Positions 1 to 8,072 of a stretch of DNA of 22,737 nt are shown here, piece after piece. Position 1 is the first letter of the stretch; every line of letters begins with the position of its first letter. The stretch is from contig CADEGS010000024.1 of NCBI GenBank assembly GCA_902826945.1, forward strand, positions 1 to 22,737. The letters are read 5' to 3'. The position numbers and the translations under genes were made by a program. This DNA comes from an uncultured bacterium. Its GTDB lineage: Bacteria > Planctomycetota > UBA1135 > GCA-002686595. Below the pieces are notes generated by a model. It was not told the DNA's origin. It saw nothing but the letters and a program-made list of their open reading frames with translations, and did not search any database.

Positions 1-340
1 CGAAGCCAGACGGCACCGGGAGCCACGCAGGATTCTTTCCCAGGCTCGGAGCGGCCGGCCGGCGGCGGCCGGCCGGGCACCGATCGCGCGCCGGACCCCG
101 CTCCTCCCGCGTCTGCCCCCAACGCTCCCGGGGGCGGAGCCAGCTCCGGCGAGGGTCCCCCCGGCCCGGCGGGGGGCCCCGGCCCGGCGAGCCGCCCCTC
201 GATGGGGGGGGTGGGGGCCGAGCGCGGACAGAATTCGCGGCGCGTCGTACGTACTGCGCTCGCGGTCGGGTAACCTCCCGCCCTCTCAGGGCCGTCCCGG
301 CCCGTACGCATCGAACGACCGCTTCTCGAATCTCGACTCC
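1..340. other. GC-extreme non-coding leader before the RRM gene
   Basis: I see no convincing gene here. The stretch holds two copies of GGCCGGCC (53-60 and 67-74), a C6/G6 hairpin (157-162 pairing with 171-176 around GGCCCGGC), and G runs near 204-216. The hairpin could be the terminator of a gene upstream of the window. The part nearest the RRM gene (about 230-340) is less extreme and contains the palindrome GTACGTAC (247-254); it would be the natural place for the promoter and 5' untranslated leader of that gene, but I cannot identify a clear -35/-10 pair. There is no Shine-Dalgarno-like sequence just before the ATG at 341. Confidence 0.5.
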
Positions 341-679
341 ATGGGTAGCAAGCTCTACGTCGGCAACCTCAACTTCAAGACCACCGAAGACGCCCTGCGC
401 GAGGTCTTCGGCGCGGACGGTCGCACCGTCAAGGATGTCGCGATCCCCAGCGATCGCGACACGGGTCGTCCGCGCGGCTTCGCGTTCGTCACGATGGGCT
501 CGGATGCCGACGCGAAGGCGGCGATCGAAGCGCTCGACGGGACGCCCCTCGACGGCCGCACGCTCAAGGTGAACGAGGCGCAAGAGAAGCCCCGCACCGG
601 CGGCGGTGGCGGCTTCGGCGGTGGTGGCGGCGGTGGCCGCGACCGCGACCGCGATGGCGGTCGCCGCGAGCGCTGGTAA
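341..679 (+). CDS. RRM-domain RNA-binding protein with Gly/Arg-rich tail
   Basis: A small single-RRM protein of 112 residues, like the bacterial Rbp/RNP-1 group. The RNP2 motif is KLYVGNL (residues 4-10) and the RNP1 motif RGFAFVTM (45-52), with aromatic residues at the positions that usually stack on RNA bases. The RRM ends near residue 82. It is followed by a glycine run (87-99) and a short Arg/Asp/Gly tail ending in RRERW. Proteins of this type bind single-stranded RNA and in cyanobacteria are often cold-induced; the cellular role here is inferred only from the family. The ATG at 341 places RNP2 right at the N terminus, as expected. No Shine-Dalgarno is visible. A strong hairpin follows the gene, so it is probably transcribed alone. 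Confidence 0.93.
   Translation: MGSKLYVGNLNFKTTEDALREVFGADGRTVKDVAIPSDRDTGRPRGFAFVTMGSDADAKAAIEALDGTPLDGRTLKVNEAQEKPRTGGGGGFGGGGGGGRDRDRDGGRRERW
598..666 (+). repeat. Low-complexity GGN/CGN codon repeat in RRM gene tail
   Basis: This is a run of GGC/GGT glycine codons followed by alternating CGC-GAC (Arg-Asp) codons. It encodes the disordered glycine-rich and RD-rich tail of the RNA-binding protein. The repetition makes it a likely site of length variation between strains. Confidence 0.7.
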
Positions 680-745
680 GAAGGAGCGCTCCGCTCCGGA
701 GGACGCCTGCGCGCCTCCTCCCCGTCCTCTCTCCGTGACGTAGCG

Positions 746-771
746 TCCCTCCCCGCCGAGGCGGGGAGGGA
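746..771 (+). terminator. Terminator-like hairpin after the RRM gene
   Basis: A perfect 12-bp inverted repeat (746-757 with 760-771; arm TCCCTCCCCGCC) with a two-base centre lies 67 bases after the RRM stop codon. It is followed by AAATCC rather than a T tract, so it is not a canonical intrinsic terminator. In very GC-rich genomes strong hairpins without a T run are common at gene ends. Confidence 0.55.
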
Positions 772-834
772 AATCCGTCGGGCTTGCGCACCGCGCCCTC
801 CGGCCGGGTGCGCGCGCGCCGGCGGGCCTTCTGC

Positions 835-1503
835 ATGTCCCACCCGCCCCGCGAGGAGCCCTCGAACGCGGTCGAGACCGCTCGTGCCTGGGAGCCGCCG
901 CCTGCGCGGCCGGGCCTGCACCGGCGTCTCTACGACTGGGTGATGGGCTGGGCCGACAGCCGCCACGGCACGACGGCGCTGGGCGCGATCGCGTTCGCGG
1001 AGTCGAGCTTCTTCCCCGTCCCGCCGGACGTGCTCCTGATCGCGCTCGGCGTGGCGAAGCCGCGCCGTGCGCTCTTCTACGCGCTCGTCTGCACGCTGGG
1101 CAGCGTCCTCGGCGGCATGCTCGGCTACGCGATCGGCCACCTCCTGTGGGAGGGCGCCGAGGGCTTCTTCTTCCGCTACGTGCCCGGCTTCACGCCGGAG
1201 GTCTTCGAGCGCGTCCGCGGCTACTACGACGAGTACGGCTTCCTGGCCGTGATGATCGCGGGCTTCACGCCGATCCCCTACAAGGTGTTCACCATCGCGT
1301 CGGGCGTGTTCGGCATGCAGTTCTGGCCGTTCGTGCTGGCCTCCGTCCTCTCGCGCGGCCTGCGCTTCACGATCGAGGGCGCGCTGATCGCCCGCTACGG
1401 CGCGCGCATGCGCCAGATCCTGGAGCGCAACTTCAACCTGATGACGGCGCTCTTCGTGGTGCTGCTCGTCGGCGGCTTCCTGGTCCTGCGCTTCTTCCGC
1501 TGA
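835..1503 (+). CDS. YqaA-like VTT-domain (DedA superfamily) inner-membrane protein
   Basis: An integral membrane protein of 222 residues of the VTT/SNARE-associated group, closest by motif to the YqaA branch (COG1238). Supporting segments are AESSFFPVPPDVLLIALG (residues 55-72), the glycine-rich GSVLGGMLGYAIG (89-101), and AGFTPIPYKVFTIASGVFG (142-160), where the PIPYK motif is typical. A last hydrophobic helix lies at about 203-220. The DedA/VTT superfamily includes lipid scramblases and polyprenyl-phosphate flippases; the substrate of YqaA-type members is unsettled. The frame extends upstream to a TTG at 784, but the ATG at 835 is preferred because the added residues are basic and unlike the family. 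It ends 30 bases before the convergent lipoprotein gene. Confidence 0.9.
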   Translation: MSHPPREEPSNAVETARAWEPPPARPGLHRRLYDWVMGWADSRHGTTALGAIAFAESSFFPVPPDVLLIALGVAKPRRALFYALVCTLGSVLGGMLGYAIGHLLWEGAEGFFFRYVPGFTPEVFERVRGYYDEYGFLAVMIAGFTPIPYKVFTIASGVFGMQFWPFVLASVLSRGLRFTIEGALIARYGARMRQILERNFNLMTALFVVLLVGGFLVLRFFR

Positions 1504-1533
1504 CGGCGGAGGCCCGCAGCTCGGGCGCCCTTC

Positions 1534-3333
1534 TCAGTCCACCGTCACGACGACGAAGCCCGTCGTCATCGTGTTCGTTCCCGCGTCGTACGCGCCCACC
1601 GCGCCCAGGTTGTAGAGCGCGGCGCCCTGCGCGAGCAGCGCGTCGAGCGACTGCGCGAAGGCCGCGAAGTCGAGCTGCAGCGAGACCGCGCCGGTCGTGC
1701 GGTCGCGCAGGAAATACAGGCCGGCCGCCCCCGCGGGCACCAGGCTGGGCGACGGGTCGTCCGGCAGGCTCTGGGCCCCGACGAAGCCGCGGTCGATCAG
1801 CGCCAGCTCGCCCGCGTCGGAGCTGCCGTCGATCGCGAGCGTGATCGCCGTGTCGGTCACGGCCGGCGTCACGAGCAGCCCGTCCGAGCGGTCGTGCACG
1901 ACGAGCAGCGAGGGCGCCGTGTCGCGGTTGACGACCGACGTGGCGACGAAGTCGGTGCCGTCGTCGTCCACCGGGCTGAAGAAGCCCTCGACGACGACCG
2001 CCGTGCCGGTCGTGATGCCCAGGCCGCCGATCAGCCCCTGCACCGTCGCGCGCAGGTCGTCGGGGTCGGCGGGCGTCGTGCCGCCGCCGCTCCAGTCGAA
2101 GGTCGAGGCGGCGCGCAGCTCGACGCGCTCGAGGTCGATCCCGAGCTCGCCCCCGGCCGGGACGTCGTTGGCGAAGCCCAGCACGCGCGTCTTCTGCAGG
2201 CGCACGACCGAGCCCGCCGTCGAGGCGTCGAGCGTGAAGCCGTTGAGCGTGCCGAAGACGCGCACGCGCTGGCCGACGTTGAGGTCGTCGGTGTCGAAGG
2301 CCTGCGCCGAGCCGCGCCGCAGCACGCGCGTGTCGGCGAAGCTCGCGCTGACCGTGAACTCGGCGTCGAAGAAGAAGGTCGTGTGCGAGGCGTCGTTCGA
2401 GTGCCCGAGCACCGTCAGGACGGGGTCGGCGCCGGCGCCGCCGACGCGCTCGATCACGAAGCCCTCGACGATGTCGGTGCCGCCGTTGTAGGTGCCCGAG
2501 CCGGCCTCGACGTAGGCGGCGTCGAAGCTCGCGCCGGAGGGCTCGACGGTGCCGTAGCACTGCAGCCAGGTGCCCGCGGGCAGCGCGGCCAGGAGCGCCA
2601 GGCCGGCCGGGCCCGTCGCGCCCACGCCGTCCACCTGGTACACGGTCTCTTGCCCCACCGCGACGAGGACGTCGCGCACCGTCGCCCCGGCGAGCGTCTG
2701 CAGCTCGAGGTCGATCGTGCCGAAGGCGGTGCTGACCTGGTTCACGACGCCGGCCAGGAACAGGTCCTTCGGGTCGCTGCGGTCGAGCCGCAGCACGACG
2801 ACGGGCTCGACGAACACCTGGTTGTTGCCGGAGTCGACCACGATCGACTGGTCGAGGTCGAAGTCGAGCTCCAGGACGTGGTGGCGGCCCGCGACGGTGC
2901 GCAGCGCGCTCCCGACGGTGACGGGCAGCTCGAGCTCTCCGGCGAGCGCGTTCCCGTCGCCGTCGAGCAGCGTCGCCGGCGTCGTCTCGCCGACGACGTA
3001 GGCCTCGGCCTGGTCGAGGTCGAGCGTGATCGTGGCCGAGGAGTAGAGCCCGGCCGGCACGTTCACGACCTCCAGCACCTGGCTGACGTCCACGAGCGTG
3101 GCCAGGTCGACGCGCACCGGCGCGGGCAGCACGCCGACCGTCGCGCCCGAGGGGCGCCGCAGCTCGACCGCGGTGACCTCGACCACGAACGAGGACAGCT
3201 CCTCCGAGGCCGCGTCCGTCATCGCCAGCGCCAGCGAGGCGGACTGCCCGCCGGTCGTGCCGCCGTCGGTGCAGGCGGAGAGGAGGAGGGCGAGGGCGGA
3301 GAGGACGCGCGCGGCACGGTGCGGGTGGGTCAT
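1534..3333 (-). CDS. DUF4382/DUF5666-like lipoprotein
   Basis: A 599-residue exported lipoprotein. The signal peptide ends in LLLSAC, with C21 as the lipidated cysteine. Residues 33 to about 180 look like a DUF4382 domain: they start with SLALAMTDAASEEL, carry the VPAGLYSSATITL segment (92-104) and end in a beta-rich part. The rest appears to be repeated beta modules similar to DUF5666 at about 192-278, 290-395 and 395-475. Each has a pattern ending in GTWLQCYGTV, VGQRVRVFGTL or TAVVVEGFFS. A last module runs to the C terminus. The function of these families is unknown; they are predicted to sit on the outer face of a membrane. It is transcribed divergently from the VOC gene and shares a 146-base upstream region with it. 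Confidence 0.85.
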   Translation of the reverse strand: MTHPHRAARVLSALALLLSACTDGGTTGGQSASLALAMTDAASEELSSFVVEVTAVELRRPSGATVGVLPAPVRVDLATLVDVSQVLEVVNVPAGLYSSATITLDLDQAEAYVVGETTPATLLDGDGNALAGELELPVTVGSALRTVAGRHHVLELDFDLDQSIVVDSGNNQVFVEPVVVLRLDRSDPKDLFLAGVVNQVSTAFGTIDLELQTLAGATVRDVLVAVGQETVYQVDGVGATGPAGLALLAALPAGTWLQCYGTVEPSGASFDAAYVEAGSGTYNGGTDIVEGFVIERVGGAGADPVLTVLGHSNDASHTTFFFDAEFTVSASFADTRVLRRGSAQAFDTDDLNVGQRVRVFGTLNGFTLDASTAGSVVRLQKTRVLGFANDVPAGGELGIDLERVELRAASTFDWSGGGTTPADPDDLRATVQGLIGGLGITTGTAVVVEGFFSPVDDDGTDFVATSVVNRDTAPSLLVVHDRSDGLLVTPAVTDTAITLAIDGSSDAGELALIDRGFVGAQSLPDDPSPSLVPAGAAGLYFLRDRTTGAVSLQLDFAAFAQSLDALLAQGAALYNLGAVGAYDAGTNTMTTGFVVVTVD

Positions 3334-3479
3334 GGAAGGTCGGTCTCCTGGGCCCGCTCGCGGCGGGCAGAATCCGGCCTTTCGGCGCGCGCTCCTCCCG
3401 AACCTGAGCCGCGTGCGCGGGGCTGGCCGCCGCGCGCTCTCCTCTTTATCTTTCGTCCTTGTCTCGCCGCGCCGACGCC
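3334..3479. promoter_or_regulatory. Divergent intergenic region, probable promoters
   Basis: This 146-base gap separates the minus-strand DUF4382 lipoprotein gene from the plus-strand VOC gene, so it must hold promoters for both. Bases about 3438-3470 are noticeably less GC-rich, with a pyrimidine-rich stretch on the plus strand. A -10-like TATCTT lies at 3447-3452, 27 bases before the VOC ATG. I see no good -35 partner, so only the location is supported. Confidence 0.35.
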
Positions 3480-3929
3480 ATGGCCATCGAGGGCATCACA
3501 CCGATCCTGAACGTGAGCGACGTGCCGGCCAGCTTCGCCTGGTTCGAGTCGCTGGGCTGGACGCGCGGCTTCGCCTGGAACGACGGCGGCCTGATCGCGG
3601 GCGCCGCCGACCGCGACGCGCACGGCGACGCGCACTTCGGCAGCGTGTGCGCCGCGAGCGCGACGATCTTCCTGTGCCGCGACGGCCAGGGCTCGCGCGC
3701 CACGCGCTCGCCGGCCTGGCCGGGCGACGACCGGACCGACGGCGTGTGGATGTCGTGGTGGCTCGACTCGGCGGCGTCGCTCGAGGCGCTGCACCGGACG
3801 GCGCTGGAGCGCGGCTACACCGTCACGATGCCGCCGACCGACGAGCCGTGGGGCGTGCGCGAGTTCCACCTGCGCCACCCCGACGGGCACATGATCCGCG
3901 TCAGCGCCGGCCTCGGCGGAGGCGGGTGA
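3480..3929 (+). CDS. VOC-superfamily (glyoxalase/bleomycin-resistance-like) protein
   Basis: A 149-residue protein with the vicinal-oxygen-chelate fold. It starts ITPILNVSDVPASFAWFESLGW, the typical first beta-alpha unit, and ends REFHLRHPDGHMIRVS, the typical last strand. The closing motif has Arg where metal-dependent glyoxalases usually have the metal-binding Glu. It therefore looks more like the non-catalytic, dimeric bleomycin-binding type than an active metalloenzyme; that is an inference from one motif. The frame is open from 3459 but the ATG at 3480 matches the family start. It is the first of five plus-strand genes, with a 58-base gap to the pseudouridine synthase. The ligand is unknown. 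Confidence 0.85.
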   Translation: MAIEGITPILNVSDVPASFAWFESLGWTRGFAWNDGGLIAGAADRDAHGDAHFGSVCAASATIFLCRDGQGSRATRSPAWPGDDRTDGVWMSWWLDSAASLEALHRTALERGYTVTMPPTDEPWGVREFHLRHPDGHMIRVSAGLGGGG

Positions 3930-3987
3930 GGGGCGCGCGGGCGCGCTCGGTCCCGGCAGGGGCGACCGCGCGGCGGGGGGCGAGCGG

Positions 3988-4641
3988 GTGAGCCGCGCGC
4001 CGCTCTCCGTCCTGTTCGAGGACGAGGACCTGCTCGTCGTGGCCAAGCCCGCGGGCGTCCTGACGCTCGGCGCGACGCCCGCCGGCGGCCGCTCGCTCGT
4101 CGACCTGCTCGCGGCGCAGGGGATCGCGGCCGCGCCCGCCCACCGGCTCGACCGCGACGTCTCGGGCGCCGTGCTGCTGGCGCGCACGCCGGCGGTGCGC
4201 GAGCGCCTGTTCGACCTCTTCCGCGCGCGCGCCGTGCGCAAGACGTACTGGGCCCTGGCGCAGGGGCGCCTCGCTCCGAGCGGCGAGTACAAGGACCCGA
4301 TCCAGGAGGAGCGCGCCTTCGCGCGCGTCTCCGCGCGCGGCAAGCCGAGCCGCACGCGCTGGCGCGTCCTGGCCGCCCACGCGCGCGCCAGCGAGCTCGA
4401 GATCGACCTCGCGACCGGCCGCAAGAACCAGATCCGCGTGCACTTCGCCCACCACGGCCACCCGCTGGTCGGCGAGCGCAAGTACGCCCGCGGCAGCGAC
4501 GACCCCTTCCGCTTCCGCCGCGTCGCCCTGCACGCCTGGCGCCTGGCCTTCGAGCACCCCTGCAGCGGGGCGGCGGTCGCGGTCGAGGCGCCCCTGCCCG
4601 CCGATCTGCTCGCGCTGCGCGAGCGTGCCGCCGCCGGCTGA
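3988..4641 (+). CDS. RluA-family RNA pseudouridine synthase
   Basis: A 217-residue enzyme that should isomerise uridine to pseudouridine in rRNA or tRNA. It begins directly with the catalytic-domain strand VLFEDEDLLVVAKPAGVLT. It carries HRLDRDVSG (52-60), with D55 as the catalytic aspartate. It also has KTYWAL (85-90) and the ATGRKNQIRVHFAHHGHPL block (142-160). No S4 domain is present, as in the RluA/TruC/RluE-like short members. The gene starts with GTG at 3988, preceded by a G-rich stretch that may serve as ribosome binding site. The RNA target cannot be told from sequence. A second synthase of the RsuA/RluB type lies at 17873-18598. Confidence 0.93.
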   Translation: MSRAPLSVLFEDEDLLVVAKPAGVLTLGATPAGGRSLVDLLAAQGIAAAPAHRLDRDVSGAVLLARTPAVRERLFDLFRARAVRKTYWALAQGRLAPSGEYKDPIQEERAFARVSARGKPSRTRWRVLAAHARASELEIDLATGRKNQIRVHFAHHGHPLVGERKYARGSDDPFRFRRVALHAWRLAFEHPCSGAAVAVEAPLPADLLALRERAAAG

Positions 4642-4727
4642 CGCAGCGTCCGGCTTCCGGAAAGGTCGGCCGGGGGCCTGCGCATCCGCGACCGACCCCG
4701 CGACCACCCGTTCCCGGAGACCTTTCG

Positions 4728-6122
4728 ATGGTTGCCTTCCTGCTGCTCGCCCTGGGGGCGCTGGCGCCGGCGCAGACGCCGGCGGAGACCCGGCCGTGGA
4801 CGCTCCTCGTGTACGGGGGCGCGGACAACAACGCCGACGGCCCGCTGCAGCGCTTCCTCGACTCCGTGCGCAAGGCGCTCGACGACGACCCCGGCCTGGA
4901 GCTGGTCGTGTTCGTCGACCGCAGCCCGGGCTTCTCGCACGAGGCGGAGCTGTTCGGCGAGGACTTCGCGGGCGCGCGCCTCTACCGGCTGCGGCGCGAC
5001 GCGGCCGAGCGCCTGGACGGCGGCCCGGAGCTCTCCCTGGTGACGCTCGATGGCGACGCGGAGCTCGACTTCGCCGACGCGCGCACGCTGGCGCGCTTCG
5101 TGGAGTGGGGCAAGCGGCGCTTCCCCGCGCGCCGCACGGGGCTCCTGATCTACAGCCACGCGGACGGGCGCTCGATGTGCCCGGACGAGACGAGCGAGCG
5201 CTCGATGGGGATCGCGGAGCTCTCCGACGCGCTCGGCGCGCGCTCCTCGCTCGACTTCCTGGCGCTCGAGCTGTGCAACATGGGCGGGATCGAGATCGCC
5301 TACCAGTGGCGCCCGGGGACGCCCGACGCGCCGCGCTTCGGCGCCGACGTGCTGGTCGCGATCCCGAACGCCGGGCCGCCGCTCGACTGGGACCGCGCCT
5401 TCGAGCGCATCCGCAGCCCCGGGCACGCCGGCCGCGCGGGCGCGGCGACGCTCGACCCCGCGGCGATGACCGCCGCGGACTTCGGGCGCCTGGTGGTCGA
5501 GGAGGGGCGGCGCGGGCGCGAGCTCGCGGCCGAGCGCCGCGACGGCATGCGCCACGAGGCGGCCGCCTGCTACGACCTGCGCGCCGCCCAGGACGCGAAG
5601 CGCGCGGTGGACGCGCTCGCGCGCGCGCTGGCGGCGAGCGGCGCGCGCGAGGCCTTCAAGAGCCTGCGCGACCCGGCCATGCCGGCCGAGCACGCCCCGA
5701 TGAACTACACCGACGGCGGGCCCTACGTCGACCTCTTCGACCTGGCGCGGCGCCTGGCGGGGGACGAGGCCTTCCCGCCGCCGGTGCGCGCCGCGGCCGA
5801 GGCGGTGCAGGTCGCCGTGGACCGCCTGGTCGTGGCCTCGTTCGGCATGTCGAGCTACGCGGGCTTCGAGCCCGGCCGGAACGGCGTCTTCATCGTGCTG
5901 CCCGCGAGCGAGCCGGGCATCCTGCGCGAGTTCGGCTGGTACACGCCGCTCGAGCCGGCGGCTCCCGCGGGCGGGCGCGGCGAGCGCGACTACGGGCGCT
6001 GGGCGTTCCTGGCGGACGGCGGGACGCCGGGCGACGGCGTGGTCCAGACCTGGTTCGAGCTGCTCGACCTCTGGTACGACGACGCGGACGAGCGCGGCGG
6101 CAGCAACGGCTACCGCCCGTAG
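4728..6122 (+). CDS. Secreted clostripain-like (C11) cysteine peptidase
   Basis: A 464-residue protein with an N-terminal signal peptide (about residues 1-16, ALAPAQ at the cleavage region). The following domain matches clostripain family C11: WTLLVYGGADNNAD (24-37), the histidine motif LLIYSHADG (139-147, catalytic H144) and LALELCNMGGIEIAYQ (178-193, catalytic C183). Family C11 enzymes cut after arginine or lysine and can self-process. The C-terminal half (about 200-464) is less conserved but contains blocks such as NYTDGGPYVDLFDLA that occur in other C11 proteins. A GGAGA Shine-Dalgarno at 4716-4720 lies 7 bases before the ATG and supports this start. It is in the plus-strand run between the pseudouridine synthase and the MATE transporter; no functional link to either is evident. 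Confidence 0.88.
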   Translation: MVAFLLLALGALAPAQTPAETRPWTLLVYGGADNNADGPLQRFLDSVRKALDDDPGLELVVFVDRSPGFSHEAELFGEDFAGARLYRLRRDAAERLDGGPELSLVTLDGDAELDFADARTLARFVEWGKRRFPARRTGLLIYSHADGRSMCPDETSERSMGIAELSDALGARSSLDFLALELCNMGGIEIAYQWRPGTPDAPRFGADVLVAIPNAGPPLDWDRAFERIRSPGHAGRAGAATLDPAAMTAADFGRLVVEEGRRGRELAAERRDGMRHEAAACYDLRAAQDAKRAVDALARALAASGAREAFKSLRDPAMPAEHAPMNYTDGGPYVDLFDLARRLAGDEAFPPPVRAAAEAVQVAVDRLVVASFGMSSYAGFEPGRNGVFIVLPASEPGILREFGWYTPLEPAAPAGGRGERDYGRWAFLADGGTPGDGVVQTWFELLDLWYDDADERGGSNGYRP

Positions 6123-6180
6123 CGTCGCGGGTCCGCGCGGCGCGGGCGATTCGGCGCGCTGCGAGGCGTGGAAGGACGGC

Positions 6181-6186
6181 TAGGAT
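6181..6186 (+). promoter_or_regulatory. Candidate -10 element upstream of MATE gene
   Basis: TAGGAT sits 51 bases before the MATE start in a 115-base gap. It fits the TAnnnT pattern, but no clear -35 hexamer lies 16-18 bases upstream. Similar hexamers occur before other genes in the window, which is the main reason to list it. Confidence 0.25.
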
Positions 6187-6237
6187 GCTCGGCCCTCGGG
6201 CCGGGCGCGCCGCGCGCGCGCCGCCGCGGGCCTCGCG

Positions 6238-7740
6238 ATGAGCACCGGGAGCGGCACGGAAGGAGAGCGCGCGGCGGCGGCGGCCGCTCCGACCTCGTTC
6301 TGGCGCGACGTGCGCCGCGCGCTCGGCGGGGCGGAGCTCGACTACACCGCGGGCTCGCTCGTGCGCGCCATCTGGCTGCTCGCGGTCCCGATGGTGCTCG
6401 AGATGGCGATGGAGTCCACCTTCGCCGTCGTGGACGTCTGGTTCGTGGCGCGGCTGGGCGCGCCGGCGGTGGCGGCCGTCGGGCTGACCGAGTCGATGCT
6501 GACGCTCGTCTACGCGCTGGCCTTCGGCTTCGCCATCGCGGCCACGGCGCTGATCGCGCGCCGCATCGGAGAGCGCAACAAGGAGGGCGCCGTGCGCGCC
6601 GCGACCTCGGCGCTGGCGATCGGCGTGCTCTCCGGCGTCGCGATCGGCGTGCCCTGCCTGGTCTTCGCGCCGCGCCTGCTCGAGCTGATGGGGGCCTCGT
6701 CCGCCGTGGTCGCGGAGGGCAGCGGCTACACGCGCGTGCTGCTCGGCTGCAGCTCGGTCGTGATGCTGATCCACCTGGGGAACGGCATCTTCCGCGGGGC
6801 GGGCGACGCGGCGCTCGCGATGCGCGCGCTGGCGCTCGCCAACGGCATCAACCTGGTGCTCGACCCGTGCCTGATCTTCGGCCTGGGGCCGTTCCCCGAG
6901 CTCGGCCTCACCGGCGCGGCGATCGCGACCACGATCGGCCGCGGCGCGGGCGTCCTCTACCAGCTCGCCATGCTGCGGCGCGGCAGCGGGCGGCTCGTGC
7001 TGCGCGGGCCGGCCTTCCGCGTCGAGCCGCCGATCCTGCTCGAGATCCTGCGCCTCTCGGCCGGCACGGTGGGGCAGTTCCTGATCGCCACCAGCTCGTG
7101 GGTCGTCCTGATGCGCATCGTGGCGCCCTTCGGCGAGACCGTGCTGGCCGGCTACACGATCGCGATCCGCATCGTGGTCTTCGCCTTCCTGCCGGCCTGG
7201 GGCCTCAGCAACGCCGCCGCGACGCTGGTCGGCCAGAACCTCGGCGCGCGGCGCCCCGAGCGGGCCGAGCGCGCGGTGTGGCTGACCGGCGCCATCACGA
7301 TGGGCTTCCTGGGCTGCGTGTCGCTGGTCTTCCTGCTCCTCGCCGAGCGGCTCGTCGCGATCTTCACCGACGAGCCGGCGACCGCGGCGGTCGCCGTCTC
7401 GGCGCTCACGATCCTGAGCTACGGCTACGTGCTCTACGCGTGGGGCATGGCCACCGTGCAGGGCTTCAACGGCGCGGGCGACACGCTGACGCCGACCTGG
7501 ATGCACCTCGCGTGCTTCTGGCTGCTCGAGATCCCGCTGGCCTGGGCGCTGGCGCGCCCGCTCGGGCTCGGCCCCGACGGCGTCTTCTGGTCGGTGTGCA
7601 TCTCCGAGTCCGCTCTGGCCGTGGCCGGCGTCGTGCTCTTCCGGCGCGGGCGCTGGAAGGAGACGCGCCTCGCCGCCGACGTCGGCCCGGGAGCCGGCGC
7701 GCTGGGGCCCGACGCGCCGCCCGCCGATCCCGCCGCCTGA
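6238..7740 (+). CDS. MATE-family efflux transporter
   Basis: A 500-residue polytopic membrane protein with about 12 predicted membrane helices in two homologous halves, the length and layout of MATE (NorM/DinF-type) transporters. Characteristic segments are DVWFVARLGAPAVAAVGLTE in the first MatE domain, ALIARRIGERNKEGA after helix 2-3, GNGIFRGAGDAALAMR, and in the second half NAAATLVGQNLGARRPERAE followed by VQGFNGAGDTLTPTW. MATE proteins expel drugs or metabolites in exchange for sodium ions or protons. The substrate cannot be inferred. The N-terminal 45 residues and the Ala/Pro-rich C-terminal 25 residues are cytoplasmic extensions. The stop is 7 bases before the DUF3817 start, so the two are very likely co-transcribed. 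Confidence 0.95.
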   Translation: MSTGSGTEGERAAAAAAPTSFWRDVRRALGGAELDYTAGSLVRAIWLLAVPMVLEMAMESTFAVVDVWFVARLGAPAVAAVGLTESMLTLVYALAFGFAIAATALIARRIGERNKEGAVRAATSALAIGVLSGVAIGVPCLVFAPRLLELMGASSAVVAEGSGYTRVLLGCSSVVMLIHLGNGIFRGAGDAALAMRALALANGINLVLDPCLIFGLGPFPELGLTGAAIATTIGRGAGVLYQLAMLRRGSGRLVLRGPAFRVEPPILLEILRLSAGTVGQFLIATSSWVVLMRIVAPFGETVLAGYTIAIRIVVFAFLPAWGLSNAAATLVGQNLGARRPERAERAVWLTGAITMGFLGCVSLVFLLLAERLVAIFTDEPATAAVAVSALTILSYGYVLYAWGMATVQGFNGAGDTLTPTWMHLACFWLLEIPLAWALARPLGLGPDGVFWSVCISESALAVAGVVLFRRGRWKETRLAADVGPGAGALGPDAPPADPAA

Positions 7741-7747
7741 GCGCCCC

Positions 7748-8068
7748 ATGCTGCGCTTCGATACGCCCACCGCCCGCCTGCGCGCGATCGCCTTCCTCGA
7801 GGGGCTCTCGTACCTCGCGCTGCTCCTGGTCGCGATGCCGCTCAAGTACCTGGCGGACCTGCCGATCGCGGTGCGCGTGGCGGGCTCGCTGCACGGGGCG
7901 CTCTTCGTGTGGGGCGGGCTGCTCGTCCTGGGCGCCATGCGCACGCGCGGGAAGACGCTCGGCTGGGCGCTCTGCATCCTCGGCGCGGCGCTCGTGCCGG
8001 CCGGCACGTTCTTCCTCGACCGCGGGCTGCGCGAGGACGACGAGCGCTACCGCCGCGCGGCTCGCTGA
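7748..8068 (+). CDS. DUF3817 small membrane protein
   Basis: A 106-residue protein with three hydrophobic segments. It matches DUF3817 well: LRAIAFLEGLSYLALLLVAMPLKYL (about residues 11-35) contains the conserved EGLSY and MPLKY elements, followed by AGSLHGALFVWG (45-56) with the conserved HG. The function of the family is unknown; its members are often found beside transporters or fused to them. Here it follows the MATE gene by 7 bases. The stop codon is only 4 bases from the stop of the convergent symporter gene. Confidence 0.9.
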   Translation: MLRFDTPTARLRAIAFLEGLSYLALLLVAMPLKYLADLPIAVRVAGSLHGALFVWGGLLVLGAMRTRGKTLGWALCILGAALVPAGTFFLDRGLREDDERYRRAAR

Positions 8069-8072
8069 GGCG

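Noticed and set aside
50..216. A GC-rich repeat array or origin in the first 340 bases
   Set aside because: GGCCGGCC copies, C/G hairpins and G runs are present, but there is no regular period, no DnaA-box cluster and no neighbouring replication gene.
784..834. TTG start for the YqaA-like gene
   Set aside because: The extra 17 residues are Arg-rich and unlike the family, and the ATG at 835 gives a normal length.
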